A stretch of 64,000 bases of DNA from Chaetomium olivaceum (GCA_039881045.1 JAYWVB010000049.1:124001-188000); one strand, 5' to 3'; counted from the stretch's first letter, positions 20,303 through 31,839 are shown. Made by a program: numbers and translations. The notes: generated by a model from the sequence alone, not told the origin.

Positions 20303-22387
20303 ATGACTCGGCAGGGGTCTGATCCACCTCTGAAAAGCCAGTTTGTTTCTCCTACTTTCGAATATACACCACCACCAGCAACTCAACCAACCACCGCCGT
20401 GGGCGGCGTCCCAACTTCGTTCCCCGAGATTCTGGGCTCCGTTGCTTCCAAATTCCGCGATGGGAGTAAAATCACCACCACCTCACCCATCTTAATTACG
20501 GGAAATGTCGGCAAACCTCACAGCCTGGCTCGATCCCGGTCAACGACCCCAACCAAAAGTAATGGAGGAACCCAGGGCGCTGCGCGAAGTAACACTCCAG
20601 CAGCTTGGAGATCACCGTCAGAAAGCAGGCTAGGGCTGCTCCAACAAACATACCCCAGTCCAACCATCCAGACACCCAATGAGAAAGTTCATAGATATCT
20701 TTACTCGATGGCTACGCTTGACTCCACGGAAGAGTTGGCAAAAGAGAATCGCAGCTTACACCAGCGCATTGCTGCTCTCCAACGAACCGAAACCGATTTA
20801 CTCAGCGAGAATCAGAGCCTCGCTCACAAGCTGACCTCGGTTCAAAAACGGCATGAGAGTCGGCAGAAACGATGGAAGGAGGAGGTCGTGAAGAGGGAGG
20901 ATGAGTTCAGAGCCTGTATCAAGGGTCTTGGATCTCAACTGGCCCAAAAAGAGGAGGAGCTGTCAAGAATCGCCATCAACCGGGCCGGGGAAACAACACT
21001 GGGCGATATTGATGTCACTTCCTGGCTTGTGACAAAAGGGAACGCCTGGCGCGGGTGGGCTCTTGAGTTTGCCCATCCGGATCCCAACAGGATCCGGCCT
21101 GGTCTCCACCCCCTGCACTTGCGTGAGCTTTGTGAGGGTGTCAGAGACTTCGTCCGGCTCACAGATAATGGGGAGTTTTCAGAAGAACTTTTGGCTATTT
21201 CCGACAGCGATTTTCGACCGGCCCAACTCCTCCTACATGGGATGCTAGCAAACTTTATTGTTTCAGAGACACTCGGATCCCCGTTTTGGGTTTTTGATGT
21301 CATCTCTGCTGACGCTTTGGAGTTGGAGAGCCCCAGTGTTCCACGCCTGAACTCAATATCACCTATCGGGTTTCGAATGGATCTCGCCATGTGGAACTTC
21401 AATATATCCCGTCCGCGTGAAGCCAGTATTTCATTAGGCTCAGTAATAGGGAGCTCTAACCAGAGTCTGCCGTCACGGCAAATGATGGAAAGGTTATATC
21501 AGTTCCTGTTGGACCGTATGTCTTATCTAGTTCCCGTTTCTCACCTTTCCTGCGCGAACCTTTCACTAACATTTCAAACGCTGTTAGTCCCCAGTGGCGA
21601 ACAGAACGCAAATTCATGGCGCGCCTCTGTTATGAAAACGTTCGTTGAGGGCGGAATGAGCACCGAGGTTGACAACTTCAGCTTAACTAAGGGCACTCGC
21701 ATCCCCCTAGCCGAGTCCAGACTCAAGTATGCCGGGCAACTCAAGGACAGGTTCCTCAGAGGCCCCGCCCGATTTCTGCTTAAAGACCAAGAAGCAGCAG
21801 GCATAGAGAAGCTGGAACACCACCTGGTGGAGGAGCTTTATGCAGCACTGCGCTTTTCATGTCAATTATGGTGCGGCCAGGACGCTCCGCTCATCCGCGG
21901 TTTCCGAGATCTCACGGGCGGGACTTCCGGTTTCGATAGCAACGAGATGCAGGCCTATCAAATCCAAGCACCGCTTCACGCTAAACGAGTTAACGGAGCC
22001 GTTGTCAATGAACAAGCCGCCTGTCACGATGGTCACCCAGTGATCATGGTTCTCCAGCCTAGTGTTGGCACCAGCACGCTCAGCAGAACCCAAGTAGGAG
22101 CAGGCAAAGGCCCAGAAGCCAATACAAGGATATGGACCAAGGCTACTGTTCTTGTGGCAACGCCGAAAGTTCCTGCCCAAGGGTCACCCCTTGCACAACC
22201 GCCCGCACCCCCGGACGCCGCTTCTGACAAAGTTGTGGTCGAAACCCCTATTTATTCAGCAGCTTCTCCGGCCTCATATATACTTGCGAAAAAGTCGGTC
22301 CTGACCTTGCCAAAAATAGCATTCGAGGATGTGTCGCGACCATTGTTGAAACAGTCGCCGACCCTTCCTTTGCTGCTGGCCACGTGA
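20303..22387 (+). CDS. Unknown protein with coiled coil (about 670 aa)
   Basis: I do not recognise a family. From ATG 20303 the frame is open to TGA 22387. A sequence inside it, 21516-21587, has all marks of an intron (GTATGT, CACTAAC, TTAG; 72 bp, a multiple of three, no stop). The spliced protein is therefore probably 670 aa. Residues 1-140 are Pro/Ser/Thr-rich and probably disordered. About 145-230 form a heptad-like coiled coil (ELAKENRSLHQRIAALQ..., QKRHESRQKRWKEEVV). The following about 300 residues look folded (DVTSWLVTKGNAWRGWALEF..., LLLHGMLANFIVSETLGSPFWVF). The C-terminus is again low-complexity. It may be a regulator or scaffold, which is a guess only. Confidence 0.75.
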   Translation: MTRQGSDPPLKSQFVSPTFEYTPPPATQPTTAVGGVPTSFPEILGSVASKFRDGSKITTTSPILITGNVGKPHSLARSRSTTPTKSNGGTQGAARSNTPAAWRSPSESRLGLLQQTYPSPTIQTPNEKVHRYLYSMATLDSTEELAKENRSLHQRIAALQRTETDLLSENQSLAHKLTSVQKRHESRQKRWKEEVVKREDEFRACIKGLGSQLAQKEEELSRIAINRAGETTLGDIDVTSWLVTKGNAWRGWALEFAHPDPNRIRPGLHPLHLRELCEGVRDFVRLTDNGEFSEELLAISDSDFRPAQLLLHGMLANFIVSETLGSPFWVFDVISADALELESPSVPRLNSISPIGFRMDLAMWNFNISRPREASISLGSVIGSSNQSLPSRQMMERLYQFLLDRMSYLVPVSHLSCANLSLTFQTLLVPSGEQNANSWRASVMKTFVEGGMSTEVDNFSLTKGTRIPLAESRLKYAGQLKDRFLRGPARFLLKDQEAAGIEKLEHHLVEELYAALRFSCQLWCGQDAPLIRGFRDLTGGTSGFDSNEMQAYQIQAPLHAKRVNGAVVNEQAACHDGHPVIMVLQPSVGTSTLSRTQVGAGKGPEANTRIWTKATVLVATPKVPAQGSPLAQPPAPPDAASDKVVVETPIYSAASPASYILAKKSVLTLPKIAFEDVSRPLLKQSPTLPLLLAT

Positions 22388-25234
22388 AATCGTGACCTAT
22401 ATCGGCTTTAAACTTAACAAGGGACCACCAGCAACCACCACACACGCCACACGGGACATTTCTCCTACTGTCGGATCGAGTGAGAGCGGATCTCAAGATG
22501 GGGGAAACGTGCCGTTGTTGAGAGAAAGGGGATCTGCATCCCACTGCACATCTTTCATCTAGGAGTTCGTTCGACCCCTGCTCTCACTCCAGCTTCCCTT
22601 TATTTCATTTGATTCCGGACTTTAGTTTTGTAGAGTGCTAATGGGAAATTGAGCACATTTGATTGCAAATCCTGAGTTAATGCCAGAATTCCGGGGGTAT
22701 TTTGACGTCATGGTCATGCAATGTTGCTGCTGCCTGGTATGTATGTTGGTACATGGGGGTCTAACTGCTACTTATGAGAGCTTAAAAGCCCATTGTGAGC
22801 TTAATTCGGTCTCTCTTTCGGACCGATCGCCGACCTTTTACATCTTACCCGGCCTGCAGGCCTGGACTTTCGGCCCTTCAGCCACTCCAGCCCCCATTGT
22901 CGCGTTCAAAGCCCCCGAGTGATTGCAATGTCGTCTATCGTGTTAGTTATTCACATGTGATCACTCATGCAATATGAACATGCTGGCGTGGAGAACTAGC
23001 TATCATCAACAGGGAAGCTGAAGATCTCCCGGTGCCAAACCCACTGCGCATCACTGCTGCTTTGGTCTCTTCAATGAGGCAACCTTCGCTCCTATGTAAC
23101 TCTAGAAACGGCAAATAGAATGCCACCTTCTTCAAACACATCGTATGTATCATGCGACGCATCACTGCCCAAGACACAATAATGCTCACCGGGCCTTCTT
23201 TTAGGAGGAGCCTAGGTAGCACAGGCCGGCCAGTCATGCTGGATTCGGCAGCTGGTAGGATTCCTTGAGGTCCCAACCAGAACATGAGAGAAAGCAGAGC
23301 TGAGAAGACACACGATAGCAAATCCTGGTACGGGACAGGAACGCAGCGAACCATTCCCCTCTCTTTGGTGGTGTCGGAGATTTGACGAGTGACATACTCG
23401 GTCGGAGCTAATGGAGAGGGGGCAACTGAAGATGTAACTCGATCGTTACTTGATCTGGAAGGCCACCAGATAAGGGCCGGCAAATGACCCATGCGGGACG
23501 GGACAGGCGGCCAAGCGAGGCTACCAGTGGGGGTCTGGGGAACAGAAGCCGAAAGGCCCGGCAGGGAACATCGCCCCGATCCGGGAACGAGGCTTGAAGG
23601 AGGGGTTGGCTCGATTGACACCGCGTTTGCCTCGCCAAAGGGGATATTAGTTGTTGACGAAACACAACGGTTTCTCTTGGTCCTCTGCAATGCCGGTTGC
23701 GTAACCTGGTTCCGGGGATGGAGGCGACGATTAAGGTTGGATTGAATTTCTTGGTATGGCTTCCTAATTCGAAAGCGGCTCAAGTGAAGCCAGCGCCATC
23801 TGCTCCATCGAGGGTAGCTTTGAGGCTTTCCCCCTAACCGACTGTGTACAAAGGTCCTCGCCCAGAATACCACCTGCCAACCTGGATCTTCCCCAAGAAA
23901 CCCGTCGACCAACCACCAACTCCCCGCGTGAGGTGATCGGCACTTCCTCCTCCCCCATGCTCCTTACTCCACTGCTCCCCCACTTCAATGCCAGCAACAA
24001 ATCTGGCTGCCGATCGATTGCGGGCCAATGCGATGGCGCCATCCCCCGTCCTGCCTGGCGATGTTGCATTGCGATATGGCGTGCATGGTTAGCCAGGCTC
24101 TCCCCCAGATCCTGCAATGCCGGTTTCGGTCTCGCCTGTCGTGGCTGGTTTGACAAGCCATCCTGCGCTGCCCCCAAAAGCCCAATGTTACGGAGTCAGG
24201 ACCCGAATAGAGATCGTCTTGCTCGAATCGGGGTGCAATGTCTCAGAGCCCTTCTAGAAGAGGAGGGAGCGCAGAGGTCGGGCGTTCTGGAAGGGTAACG
24301 GCCACAAAGGTGCAAGGAGGATGAGGATTGCTCTGTATCTCCCTCCCTGAAACAGTGGATTTCAGTGAGGTATTGTTCCATCGAGCCGAGCCTCTGCCCG
24401 CGTTCTTGGAAACAACCGCCAAGCCCCTTTCCAAGAACAGAGTCCCGTGGTAGCTATCACAAGCGCCCAAACGTCTTACTGCGCATACCTCGGTACTCCT
24501 GGAATAATTTCTGGCTATCCAATGGACTTGGTTCCTTCCCCTTCCTCAGTTGCCCCAAGTGGCTGTGCCCACATTCTCAAAGTTCGGAGTCACCCGTTCC
24601 ATCCCCCCTTGCCCATCCATTCCTCCAGGCACATGCCAGGTCGGACCACCCCGACATCTCGTTCCAAAGATCGCCATGGCCGACTTAAACTCGTTACGTT
24701 AGGTAACGATCCACGCTGGGTGTTTGCGGCTGTTTGCAAATCCTTGGCGCATCCGACGTGCGGCCTTGCTAGTCCTCGAAAGTCAGGTCTGCCCCTGAAC
24801 CCTTGATCACAGGCACTTGATAAAAGCGGGAGCACCCGCCCGCCTGTGTGGGACCCAGTCAACAACCGGATCAAAAGCCGAACCAGGAAGGTGTCTGCTT
24901 TTTGGCCTGCCGTTTTCTCCGGCATTGCCAATAGGGGTACCGCCAGCCCTCAGATGTCAAGGACTATCACATCCACGAGGCCGGGCCGCCGCCTGCCGTA
25001 ACCCGGCCCAAGTCCGACCTTGGCCAAACAGAGGCGGCCTTCCCCTGGATCGAAAGGGGCAGGTCGGCTCAGCAGCATGTTGAAGGACGATGTCTAGAGA
25101 CACAGGTACACGAGATTCATGCGGGATGGGATCAGGATAAATAACACAGCTACCCCTCGTCCATCAAGCCCAGTCTCATCACCAAGGTCAACACTTCATC
25201 TCAAGCCCCATTCTTCGGTTTAGATCTCGTCAAG
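22388..25234. other. Long intergenic region, no gene supported
   Basis: 2.85 kb upstream of the subtilisin gene. Several open frames exist (the longest on the minus strand, 22965-23912), but their translations are compositionally random, start at non-ATG codons and show no domain. No RNA gene was recognised. The last few hundred bases are presumably the subtilisin promoter. Confidence 0.5.
25137..25144 (+). promoter_or_regulatory. Possible TATA box of subtilisin gene
   Basis: ATAAATAA lies 98 bp upstream of the ATG at 25235. CT-rich and CAAG sequence follows, as is common around fungal transcription starts. Confidence 0.4.
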
Positions 25235-26594
25235 ATGCATTTCTCCGTCGCCCTCCTGGCTCTTCTGCCCGCTGCTCTCGCGGCCCCCACCGCTGAGCCC
25301 ATCCAGAAGCGCGCCCCGATCATCGCCGCCAGGGCCGGCCAGGTCGTCCCGAACAAGTACCTCATCAAGCTGAGGGATGGTACCAGTGACGACGCCCTCG
25401 AGGCCGCCATCAGCAAGCTTGGCAAGGCCAAGGCGGACCACATCTACCGCGGCAAGAAGTTCAGAGGTTTCGCTGGCAAGCTCGAGGCCGACCTCCTGGA
25501 CGAGATCCGTCTTCTCCCCGAGGTGAGTTGTACTCCTCAGGAACAGTATCATTCTCATTACTAACCACAACTCCTACAGGTCGAGTATGTCGAGGAAGAT
25601 GCTATCTTCAGCATCAACGCCTACGTCTCGCAGAGCGGTGCCCCTTGGGGTATCAGCCGCCTCTCGCACAAGTCGGCGGGCTCCACCACCTACGTCTACG
25701 ACAGCAGCGCTGGTGAGGGCACTTGCTCTTACGTGATCGACACCGGCATTTACACCGCCCACTCGGTATGCTTCCCAAGTTTTTTAACAGTTTGCATCTA
25801 ATGAAGCTGACCCCTGGTCAGGACTTTGGCGGCCGTGCTACCTTCGCCGCCAACTTTGTCGACAGCTCCAACACGGACGGCAACGGCCACGGCACTCACG
25901 TTGCCGGCACCATCGGCTCTAACACCTATGGTGTCGCTAAGAAGACCAAGCTCTACGCGGTCAAGGTCCTCGGCTCCGACGGCTCCGGCAGCACCTCCGG
26001 TGTCGTTGCTGGCATCAACTTCGTTGCCACCGACGCCCCCAAGCGCAGCTGCCCCAAGGGCGTCGTTGCCAACATGTCCCTTGGTGGTGGATACTCGGCC
26101 TCCATCAACCGGGCCGCTGCCGCCCTCGTCGATGCTGGTATCTTCCTCGCCGTCGCCGCCGGCAACGACAACGCCAACTCGGCCAACTACTCGCCTGCCT
26201 CTGAGGCCTCCGTCTGCACCGTTGGTGCCACCGACAGCAGCGACCGCAAGGCCAGCTACTCCAACTACGGCAGCGTCGTCGACATCCAGGCCCCCGGCAC
26301 CAACATCCTGAGCACCTGGATCGGTGGCCGCACTGTATGTCTTCGCATCCCCTCGAGTATAGCCAAGAAATTAAGCAATGCTAACACACCTTTCCCTAGA
26401 ACACCATCTCCGGCACCTCGATGGCTTCCCCCCACATTGCCGGCCTCGCCGCCTACCTCTTGGCCCTCCAGGGCTCCAAGAGCCCCGCAGAACTCTGCAA
26501 CTACATCAAGACTTCTGCCATCTCGGGCGCCATCAGCGGTCTCCCGAGCGGCACCACCAACCGCCTGGCTTTCAACGGCAACCCCTCGGCTTAA
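25235..26594 (+). CDS. Secreted subtilisin-like serine protease (proteinase K family)
   Basis: Four exons: 25235-25522, 25580-25765, 25822-26334 and 26400-26594. The introns of 57, 56 and 65 bp (GTGAGT, GTATGC, GTATGT donors) all keep phase 0, giving 393 aa. Residues 1-16 are a signal peptide (MHFSVALLALLPAALA). Then comes an I9 propeptide (VPNKYLIKLRDGTSDD...YVEEDAIF). The mature S8 domain starts near YVSQSGAPWGISRLS. The catalytic triad is D150 (YVIDTGI), H184 (HGTHVAGT) and S336 (GTSMASPH); the oxyanion Asn is in VAAGNDN. It is an extracellular alkaline protease acting on proteins outside the cell. Codon use is strongly C-biased, typical of highly expressed fungal genes. Confidence 0.95.
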
Positions 26595-27716
26595 ACCTGA
26601 GGTTGTAACGAGACATCGCCTACTTACTAGGTATCTAATACCAACATGCGGATTGGAGGGGGCAGCCAGGGAGGGGCTGCAGGATGATGTGATGACCTTG
26701 GAGCGATGGACCTTTGGGAAGGGTGCCATATGACGAAACCGTTGGGACGAAGGGAAAAAGGGCGCGTCCGGGGAGGAATGGGCTTCTTGTTCAAAGTTAT
26801 GACTGCATTCACGAGATGATTGGGTTGGCCAGCCATCGTCTTGTTTAGTAGATGAGGAAATGACATTTCATCTGCACATTATAAACCGAGCAGCAGTGAT
26901 GTGTAGCATGTGGTACCAAGAGTAACATTGTCACAGTGGACATGCGTTTAGTAGTTGTATAGTTGAGCAGAACAAATGTAAACAAAAGGGGCCATGAAAA
27001 CAACGATCCGGTTGGCGGATACCATACTAGGCCCCTTCCCCTATCTTCAACCTGCGCAGTGTATTTTAGGGTACCAATTTGATACGTGTTACTCGCCATA
27101 CCTACCATTGCTATCCCATAACCGGCTTCTCATCCACATATCGGATGCCCTTGCTCCGTTATGGCTTGCCTCCGCCCTTAACAACCATGGCCTAGTTTTG
27201 GTCGTCGCGAAGTTGCATTCAAGGTTTCAAAAGGACGTCCCTATCATGATCGGAGGCACAAGTCCTCCACTCATATAAATGTGGCAACATCGCGGCAAGC
27301 AGGACGGGTTTAAAACAGCGCCCTGAGTCTCTGGAGTCCCGAGTAACTAACCGGCTCTACAACTCACATCCCATACACCAGAACTATTAGGTACAACTGG
27401 AACCCACATGTCTCACCAAGTACCCTAGGTGACCCCTCATCATCTTTTCGCATTAAGAGAGGCCAATGCTTGCTGTCGGTTCATGTTGTTGCCAATCGTT
27501 TCTGACTGGCGTTGGCTATCTGCCACGCAGCCTCCGTAATCCGTTGTGCATGCTGCAATGAGGCCTACAGGGTCAGTCTGTGCCGACGACCACCAACCCC
27601 GTTATTTCTCCCATGATGCACGACGCCTATCGCTCCTTTTCTTTCAGTAAATTTCCTTCGCTCATAAGTGCTCGTCCCCTCATCCTTTCCAACGGTCTTA
27701 CTGAGCAGCAACAACG
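26595..27716. other. Intergenic, nothing recognised
   Basis: 1.1 kb between the subtilisin stop and the next start. It contains the subtilisin 3' region; no gene or repeat is supported. Confidence 0.5.
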
Positions 27717-28481
27717 ATGGACTTCGCAACTTCACTCCTCAACTGCCTTTGCGGTTGCGAGCACGACACTGCCCAACCGGACCACAACCATAGCCACAAC
27801 ACTACCCAGAGCCACACCTACGGCACCATCACCGAGAAAGCGCCTCTCCTCCAACCCCCTCCCGCCCCCACCCACCTCACCACATTGACCACCCAAACCG
27901 CCCAAATCCTCACCATCCTCCTTCACGCCCCCCGCCCTAGCCGCCCAAACCCCGACCTCACACCCCTCATAACCGCCAACTCCGTTTCCACGGCCTCCTG
28001 GTCATCCTACCTCGCCGAACGTGTCCTTCACGGCCTCGAAGATGCCCTCAAGGGCGACCACGCGAACTGGGGCGAAGCCATTAGCGAGGCGTACGCGCAA
28101 GCTACCGAGCTCGCGCGCGCCGAACTAAGCTACTTGTGGGAATACGCGCGTGAACACCCTTACGAGGTGGCGGCATCGGTGCTGCTCACGGTGATGGCGC
28201 TGGGGGTGCTGGGCAGGCTGGTGCCCGGGTTGGTGCGGTTGTTGGGGTTCGCGAGGGCGGGGCCGGTTGAGGGTGAGTTCATTCTTCTTTTTATTCGTAC
28301 CTTATTCCGTCCATGTAGTGTTAGAAATGTCTACTTAGCGGGTAGTTGTGCTCGTTATGCTGACCATGTGCTTGATGGGCTAGGTTCGTTTGCGGCGTGG
28401 TGGCAGCGGCTCTATGGCGGGTATGTGCCAAAGGGATCACTTTGGTCGTTTTTGCAGCGAATGAGTATGACTTGGGACTGA
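27717..28481 (+). CDS. IFI6/IFI27-like small membrane protein
   Basis: Exon 1 is 27717-28272, intron 28273-28383 (GTGAGT...CTAG, 111 bp) and exon 2 28384-28481, giving 217 aa. The N-terminus has a Cys/His cluster (CLCGCEHD...HNHSHN). The middle is helical and charged. The C-terminal third is hydrophobic (VAASVLLTVMALGVLGRLVPG). After splicing the end reads GPVEGSFAAWWQRLYGGYVPKGSLWSFLQR, which matches the pattern of the interferon-induced 6-16 family (small Gly/Ala-rich membrane proteins also found in fungi). The intron has no in-frame stop, so an unspliced reading hides it. The function in fungi is unknown; a role in membranes or mitochondria is only suggested by the animal members. Confidence 0.72.
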   Translation: MDFATSLLNCLCGCEHDTAQPDHNHSHNTTQSHTYGTITEKAPLLQPPPAPTHLTTLTTQTAQILTILLHAPRPSRPNPDLTPLITANSVSTASWSSYLAERVLHGLEDALKGDHANWGEAISEAYAQATELARAELSYLWEYAREHPYEVAASVLLTVMALGVLGRLVPGLVRLLGFARAGPVEGEFILLFIRTLFRPCSVRNVYLAGSCARYADHVLDGLGSFAAWWQRLYGGYVPKGSLWSFLQRMSMTWD

Positions 28482-28814
28482 GCACGGTTATCGCGTCACT
28501 TTTGTATGGCGGTGTTGAGCTCTCTTCCGATGGACACTCTCTTCCGATGGACGAACGCAGAGCTGTTATGTCTAGTTTTCCTTCAGAGATTAGCTAAGGT
28601 ACCCAGCTATCAGCGGTGTCATGGGCGACTTTGTTGTCGTCAACGGGACGTGTATCATACCCTAACAACTGACAAGCAATGTCTTTGGCCTTAATTATCC
28701 ATACGCTTGGATGGTAGATGTTCCTAAAACAGCCTATTTCGTCACATATTGTCATAAACCATGTCGAGCAGAGACCCGTCTCGGTTAAGGGCGTTGGGTT
28801 GACAAAAACTGGTA
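28482..28814. other. Intergenic up to transposon insertion site
   Basis: Downstream sequence of the IFI6-like gene, ending in the TA target dinucleotide (28813-28814) of the pogo element. Confidence 0.5.
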
Positions 28815-28892
28815 ACGTAACCGGACACCTTCCGAACCGGGACACCTTCAGAACCACTTTTCCGCCCCGCACCCCACCACCTCGACTTCAGA
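28815..28892 (+). repeat. Left terminal inverted repeat of pogo element
   Basis: 78 bp, the inverse of 30664-30741. The outer 60 bp are identical by eye. It contains the internal repeated motifs GGACACCTTCCGAACC and GGGACACCTTCAGAACC, possible transposase binding sites. Confidence 0.92.
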
Positions 28893-28923
28893 TGCACCCA
28901 CCAGCACTAGCACGCCGGCTAAA

Positions 28924-30605
28924 ATGTCCAGACCTCTGCAGCACGAAGACCGACTTCAGTTAGCGATCGAAGCGCTAGATTCGGGCCAAATCCCAAGCAT
29001 TCAAAGGCTGCAGCGGTGTTTGACGTGCCATATGCAACCTTAAGAGGACGCGTCGTAGGAACGCGTCCCCCGTCAACAATCACAGATTGCTGCTCGAAAA
29101 CTCCAACCAACTGAAGAAGCTGCGTTGATTCAATGGATCAAGTCGATGGACGACCGGGGTATGTCCCCGACGATTGGCTACATTCGACAGATGACCGACC
29201 TTCTCATTCGCGAGCGCGGGAGCTCAGTTTTGCTCGATGCGTCGGTTACAGCAACAGTCGATGAGAACAATACGGTTGGGGAGAAATGGGTCCGCCGATT
29301 CCTTGGCCGACAATCTGACTTGAAGTCGAGATACTCGCGCAAGTACGACTATCAACGAGCTTTATGCGAGGACCCTGAGATTGTCTTAGCATGGTTTCAA
29401 CGGGTACAGAAGACCATCGAGTCGAATGGTATCCTTGATTGTGATATCTACAATTTCGACGAGACTGGGTTCCAAATGGGAGTAGCTAGTACAGCAAAGG
29501 TGGTAACTCGATCTGACCGGCGAAGGCGGCCCGTTGTTGTACAGCCTGGGAATCATGAGTGGTCAACTGCCATCGAGTGTATCAACGCGCTTGGCTGGGC
29601 TCTCGATCCGATGATCATCTTTGAGGGGAAGGTCCATATCTCAACATGGTACGAGGACTCGCCCTTACCAGCCACTTGGAGGGTTGCAGTTAGTGAGAAT
29701 GGGTGGACAACCGACGAGCTTACTTTCGAATGGCTCGGGAAGTCTTCGAGCCGCAAACTCGAAACCGAACAGTTGGCAGGTACCGCCTGCTGATTCTCGA
29801 TGGCCATGGAAGCCATATGACGCCGGAGTTCGACAGATTCTGCAAGGAGAACTCGATTCTCATTGAGTGCATGCCGCCGCATTCATCGCATCTTCACCAG
29901 GCTCTCGATGTCAGTTGCTTCTCGGTCCTTAAGCGAGCATACGGCGACTTGGTCAAAGCGAAGATGACACTCGGCGTTCACCACATCGACAAACCAATGT
30001 TTCTTGAACTCTTTTTCGAAGCCCACAGGAAGACTTTCAGCTCGAAAAACATCAAAAGTGGCTTTGCAGCGACAGGGCTTGTTCCATTCGACCCGAATCG
30101 AGTACTTGCTCGACTTCAAGTCAAAGTACGAACACCGAGCCCCCCCGCCTCCGTCCCCGATCAACCAACCTCAGCGCTCCCTCTCAAGACTCCATTGAAT
30201 GTCATTGAGCTTGATCGTCTCCAGAGGCAGCGTGAAAACGGGGCAAGCCCAACGGAAAGGGCTATTCGAAAGATCATCAAAGGGTGCAAGATGGCGATGC
30301 ATAACGCTGTTTTCTTACATGACGAGAACTCGCGGCTCCGGCTGAAAATACCAGAAAAAAGCGAAAACGTGCACAGCGTCGAGCCTTCATTCAAACTGGA
30401 GGATCTATGACGATTGGACAAGGAATATCCAGTACCGTAGCGCGTCAGGATGCCCAACGCAGCCAGCAACCTCGTTTGGAGGCTGAAGGAGGAGAGGCAA
30501 CAAATTGCCGAAGCGACCATGTCAACGGCACGGAAACGTGCACCAGCGAAGTGCAGTGTTTGTGGCTCAACTGATCACAATGCTAGAAGATGTCCCTGTA
30601 AATAA
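28924..30605 (+). pseudogene. Pogo transposase (HTH, DDE, zinc knuckle), frame broken by indels
   Basis: Transposase of the CENP-B/jerky-like pogo group. It starts at ATG 28924 with an N-terminal HTH (ALDSGQIPSI...AAAVFDVPYATLRGRV). The CENP-B-type second HTH is at about 29090-29330 (LQPTEEAALIQWIKSMDDRG). The DDE core follows: D in YNFDETGFQMG, D in LLILDGHGSHMT, and D in HQALDVSCFSVLKRAYG. The end is a CxxCx4Hx4C zinc knuckle (CSVCGSTDHNARRC) before TAA 30603. Frame changes occur near 29003 (AAA), 29071 (C-run), 29736 (C), 30355-30360 (A-run) and about 30490. Most fall in homopolymers and are each fixed by one base, so the gene may be intact in reality. As it stands it could not make a full protein. 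Confidence 0.85.
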
Positions 30606-30663
30606 CAACTCGAATGATATTAATTATAGCTTGATTAGATGTCTGTTCGTGTTGTGAGGTCTG

Positions 30664-30741
30664 TCTGAAGTCGGGGGGGTGGGGTGCGGGGCGGAAAAGT
30701 GGTTCTGAAGGTGTCCCGGTTCGGAAGGTGTCCGGTTACGT
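30664..30741 (-). repeat. Right terminal inverted repeat of pogo element
   Basis: 78 bp, inverse of the left TIR. It differs near its inner end, where it has a run of seven G. Confidence 0.92.
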
Positions 30742-30743
30742 TA

Positions 30744-31839
30744 TGGGATGAGTCGATCTCTGAGCAAAATTGAGTGATAAAGCTGTCGTAAAAGAGCTGG
30801 AAAGCTCGCGCAGAGATAATCTTGCTCATAATTTACACCATGTATAAATATTCTCGCATGATAGAAGAATATGCTGGAACTCGAATGTTGTGACCAGAAA
30901 GATTACTCCATACATCTTCGAGTTGCTCCAGCCCCTGTTTCCCTCTTCTCTCTTTATTTTTTAAACTTTGTTCATTGTTCGTACGCCCTGGCCATATCCC
31001 TCACTCAACTCTCTTCTTCCTTTCAATGTTGCAGAACCGGCTTACCAGACACTCACTCCCCTCAATATGATCTGACCTGCAGTGGATCTGATAATTTATC
31101 TGCATAGCCTTGCAACCGCTATAAACAATTTGCCAAAGGCAAAGGAATGATGCCGTTCCCAGACAGCAGTCTCCCCCCCGAACAAGATCAGACTCGGTGT
31201 TACCTCGTTTCACGACACGCTTTTGAAGGAACCATAGCAGGAGTTTGGGATCTGAACCAGAATCTGGAAGCTGAGGCGCGAAGGTGGTGCGGTTGTCTCA
31301 GGTTGAACATGGGTTTAAGCGCCCCCTGGGCACGCTGGCAGACGCGTGCAAGAAAGAGGAAAAGCCTGGCACTCCTGAACACGCTGGAGCCACTGGCTGA
31401 CGAGCCGTTTGCTTGCTCTGAACCGCGGTATTGGTGGGAACGGCGGTGAGTCCCCACGATCCCCTGGTTCTCCCTTGTCATCCCCTGTTTTGGTCTCCAC
31501 TCAGCCACGACGATTTCTCACCTCCGCTCTGTGAGCACGACCCGTCGGGTTAGTTTGCGGCGAGGGTGCGGCACAGCCGCGGGAAACTTGGGCACTTGGG
31601 ACCGAATCGACATAGTAAATGCAGGCGCGTGTTGGGGGCCGAATCGTGGAGTCAAGAATAATTCTCGGAGGCTACCAAGCCTCGTTTCTCCTGCTCGGTT
31701 TTTTCTCCCTTTGTAACTCTCCTGCCGTGACGTGTCCGCCTTTTCATCACGGCCAGCACGACCTTGGACCAGGTCTGGACCGGTCGCTCTGTTTTTTCGT
31801 GGGTTGGGGTCCGAACCACCCAGCCCCGGCATCCGCAAA
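30744..31839. other. Intergenic, nothing recognised
   Basis: 1.1 kb between the transposon and the sensor-like gene. An ORF of 100 codons at 31147 shows no family and no codon bias and is not called. The region upstream of 31840 is presumably the promoter. Confidence 0.5.

Larger units (their letters stand above)
28815..30741 (+). mobile_element. Full-length Fot1/pogo-type DNA transposon
   Basis: A 1927-bp element bounded by TA on both sides (28813-28814 and 30742-30743), the target duplication of the Tc1-mariner/pogo superfamily. It has terminal inverted repeats of 78 bp beginning ACGTAACCGG, with only about two mismatches near the inner end. It carries one transposase gene in the forward direction. 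Near-identical TIRs and the absence of RIP-type stop codons suggest a young insertion. Confidence 0.92.

Noticed and set aside
22965..23912. Minus-strand open frame of 315 codons in the long intergenic region
   Set aside because: Starts without an ATG, has random-looking composition, no domain and overlaps other open frames of equal quality.
31147..31449. 100-codon ORF after the pogo element
   Set aside because: No recognisable pattern, ordinary for chance ORFs in this composition.
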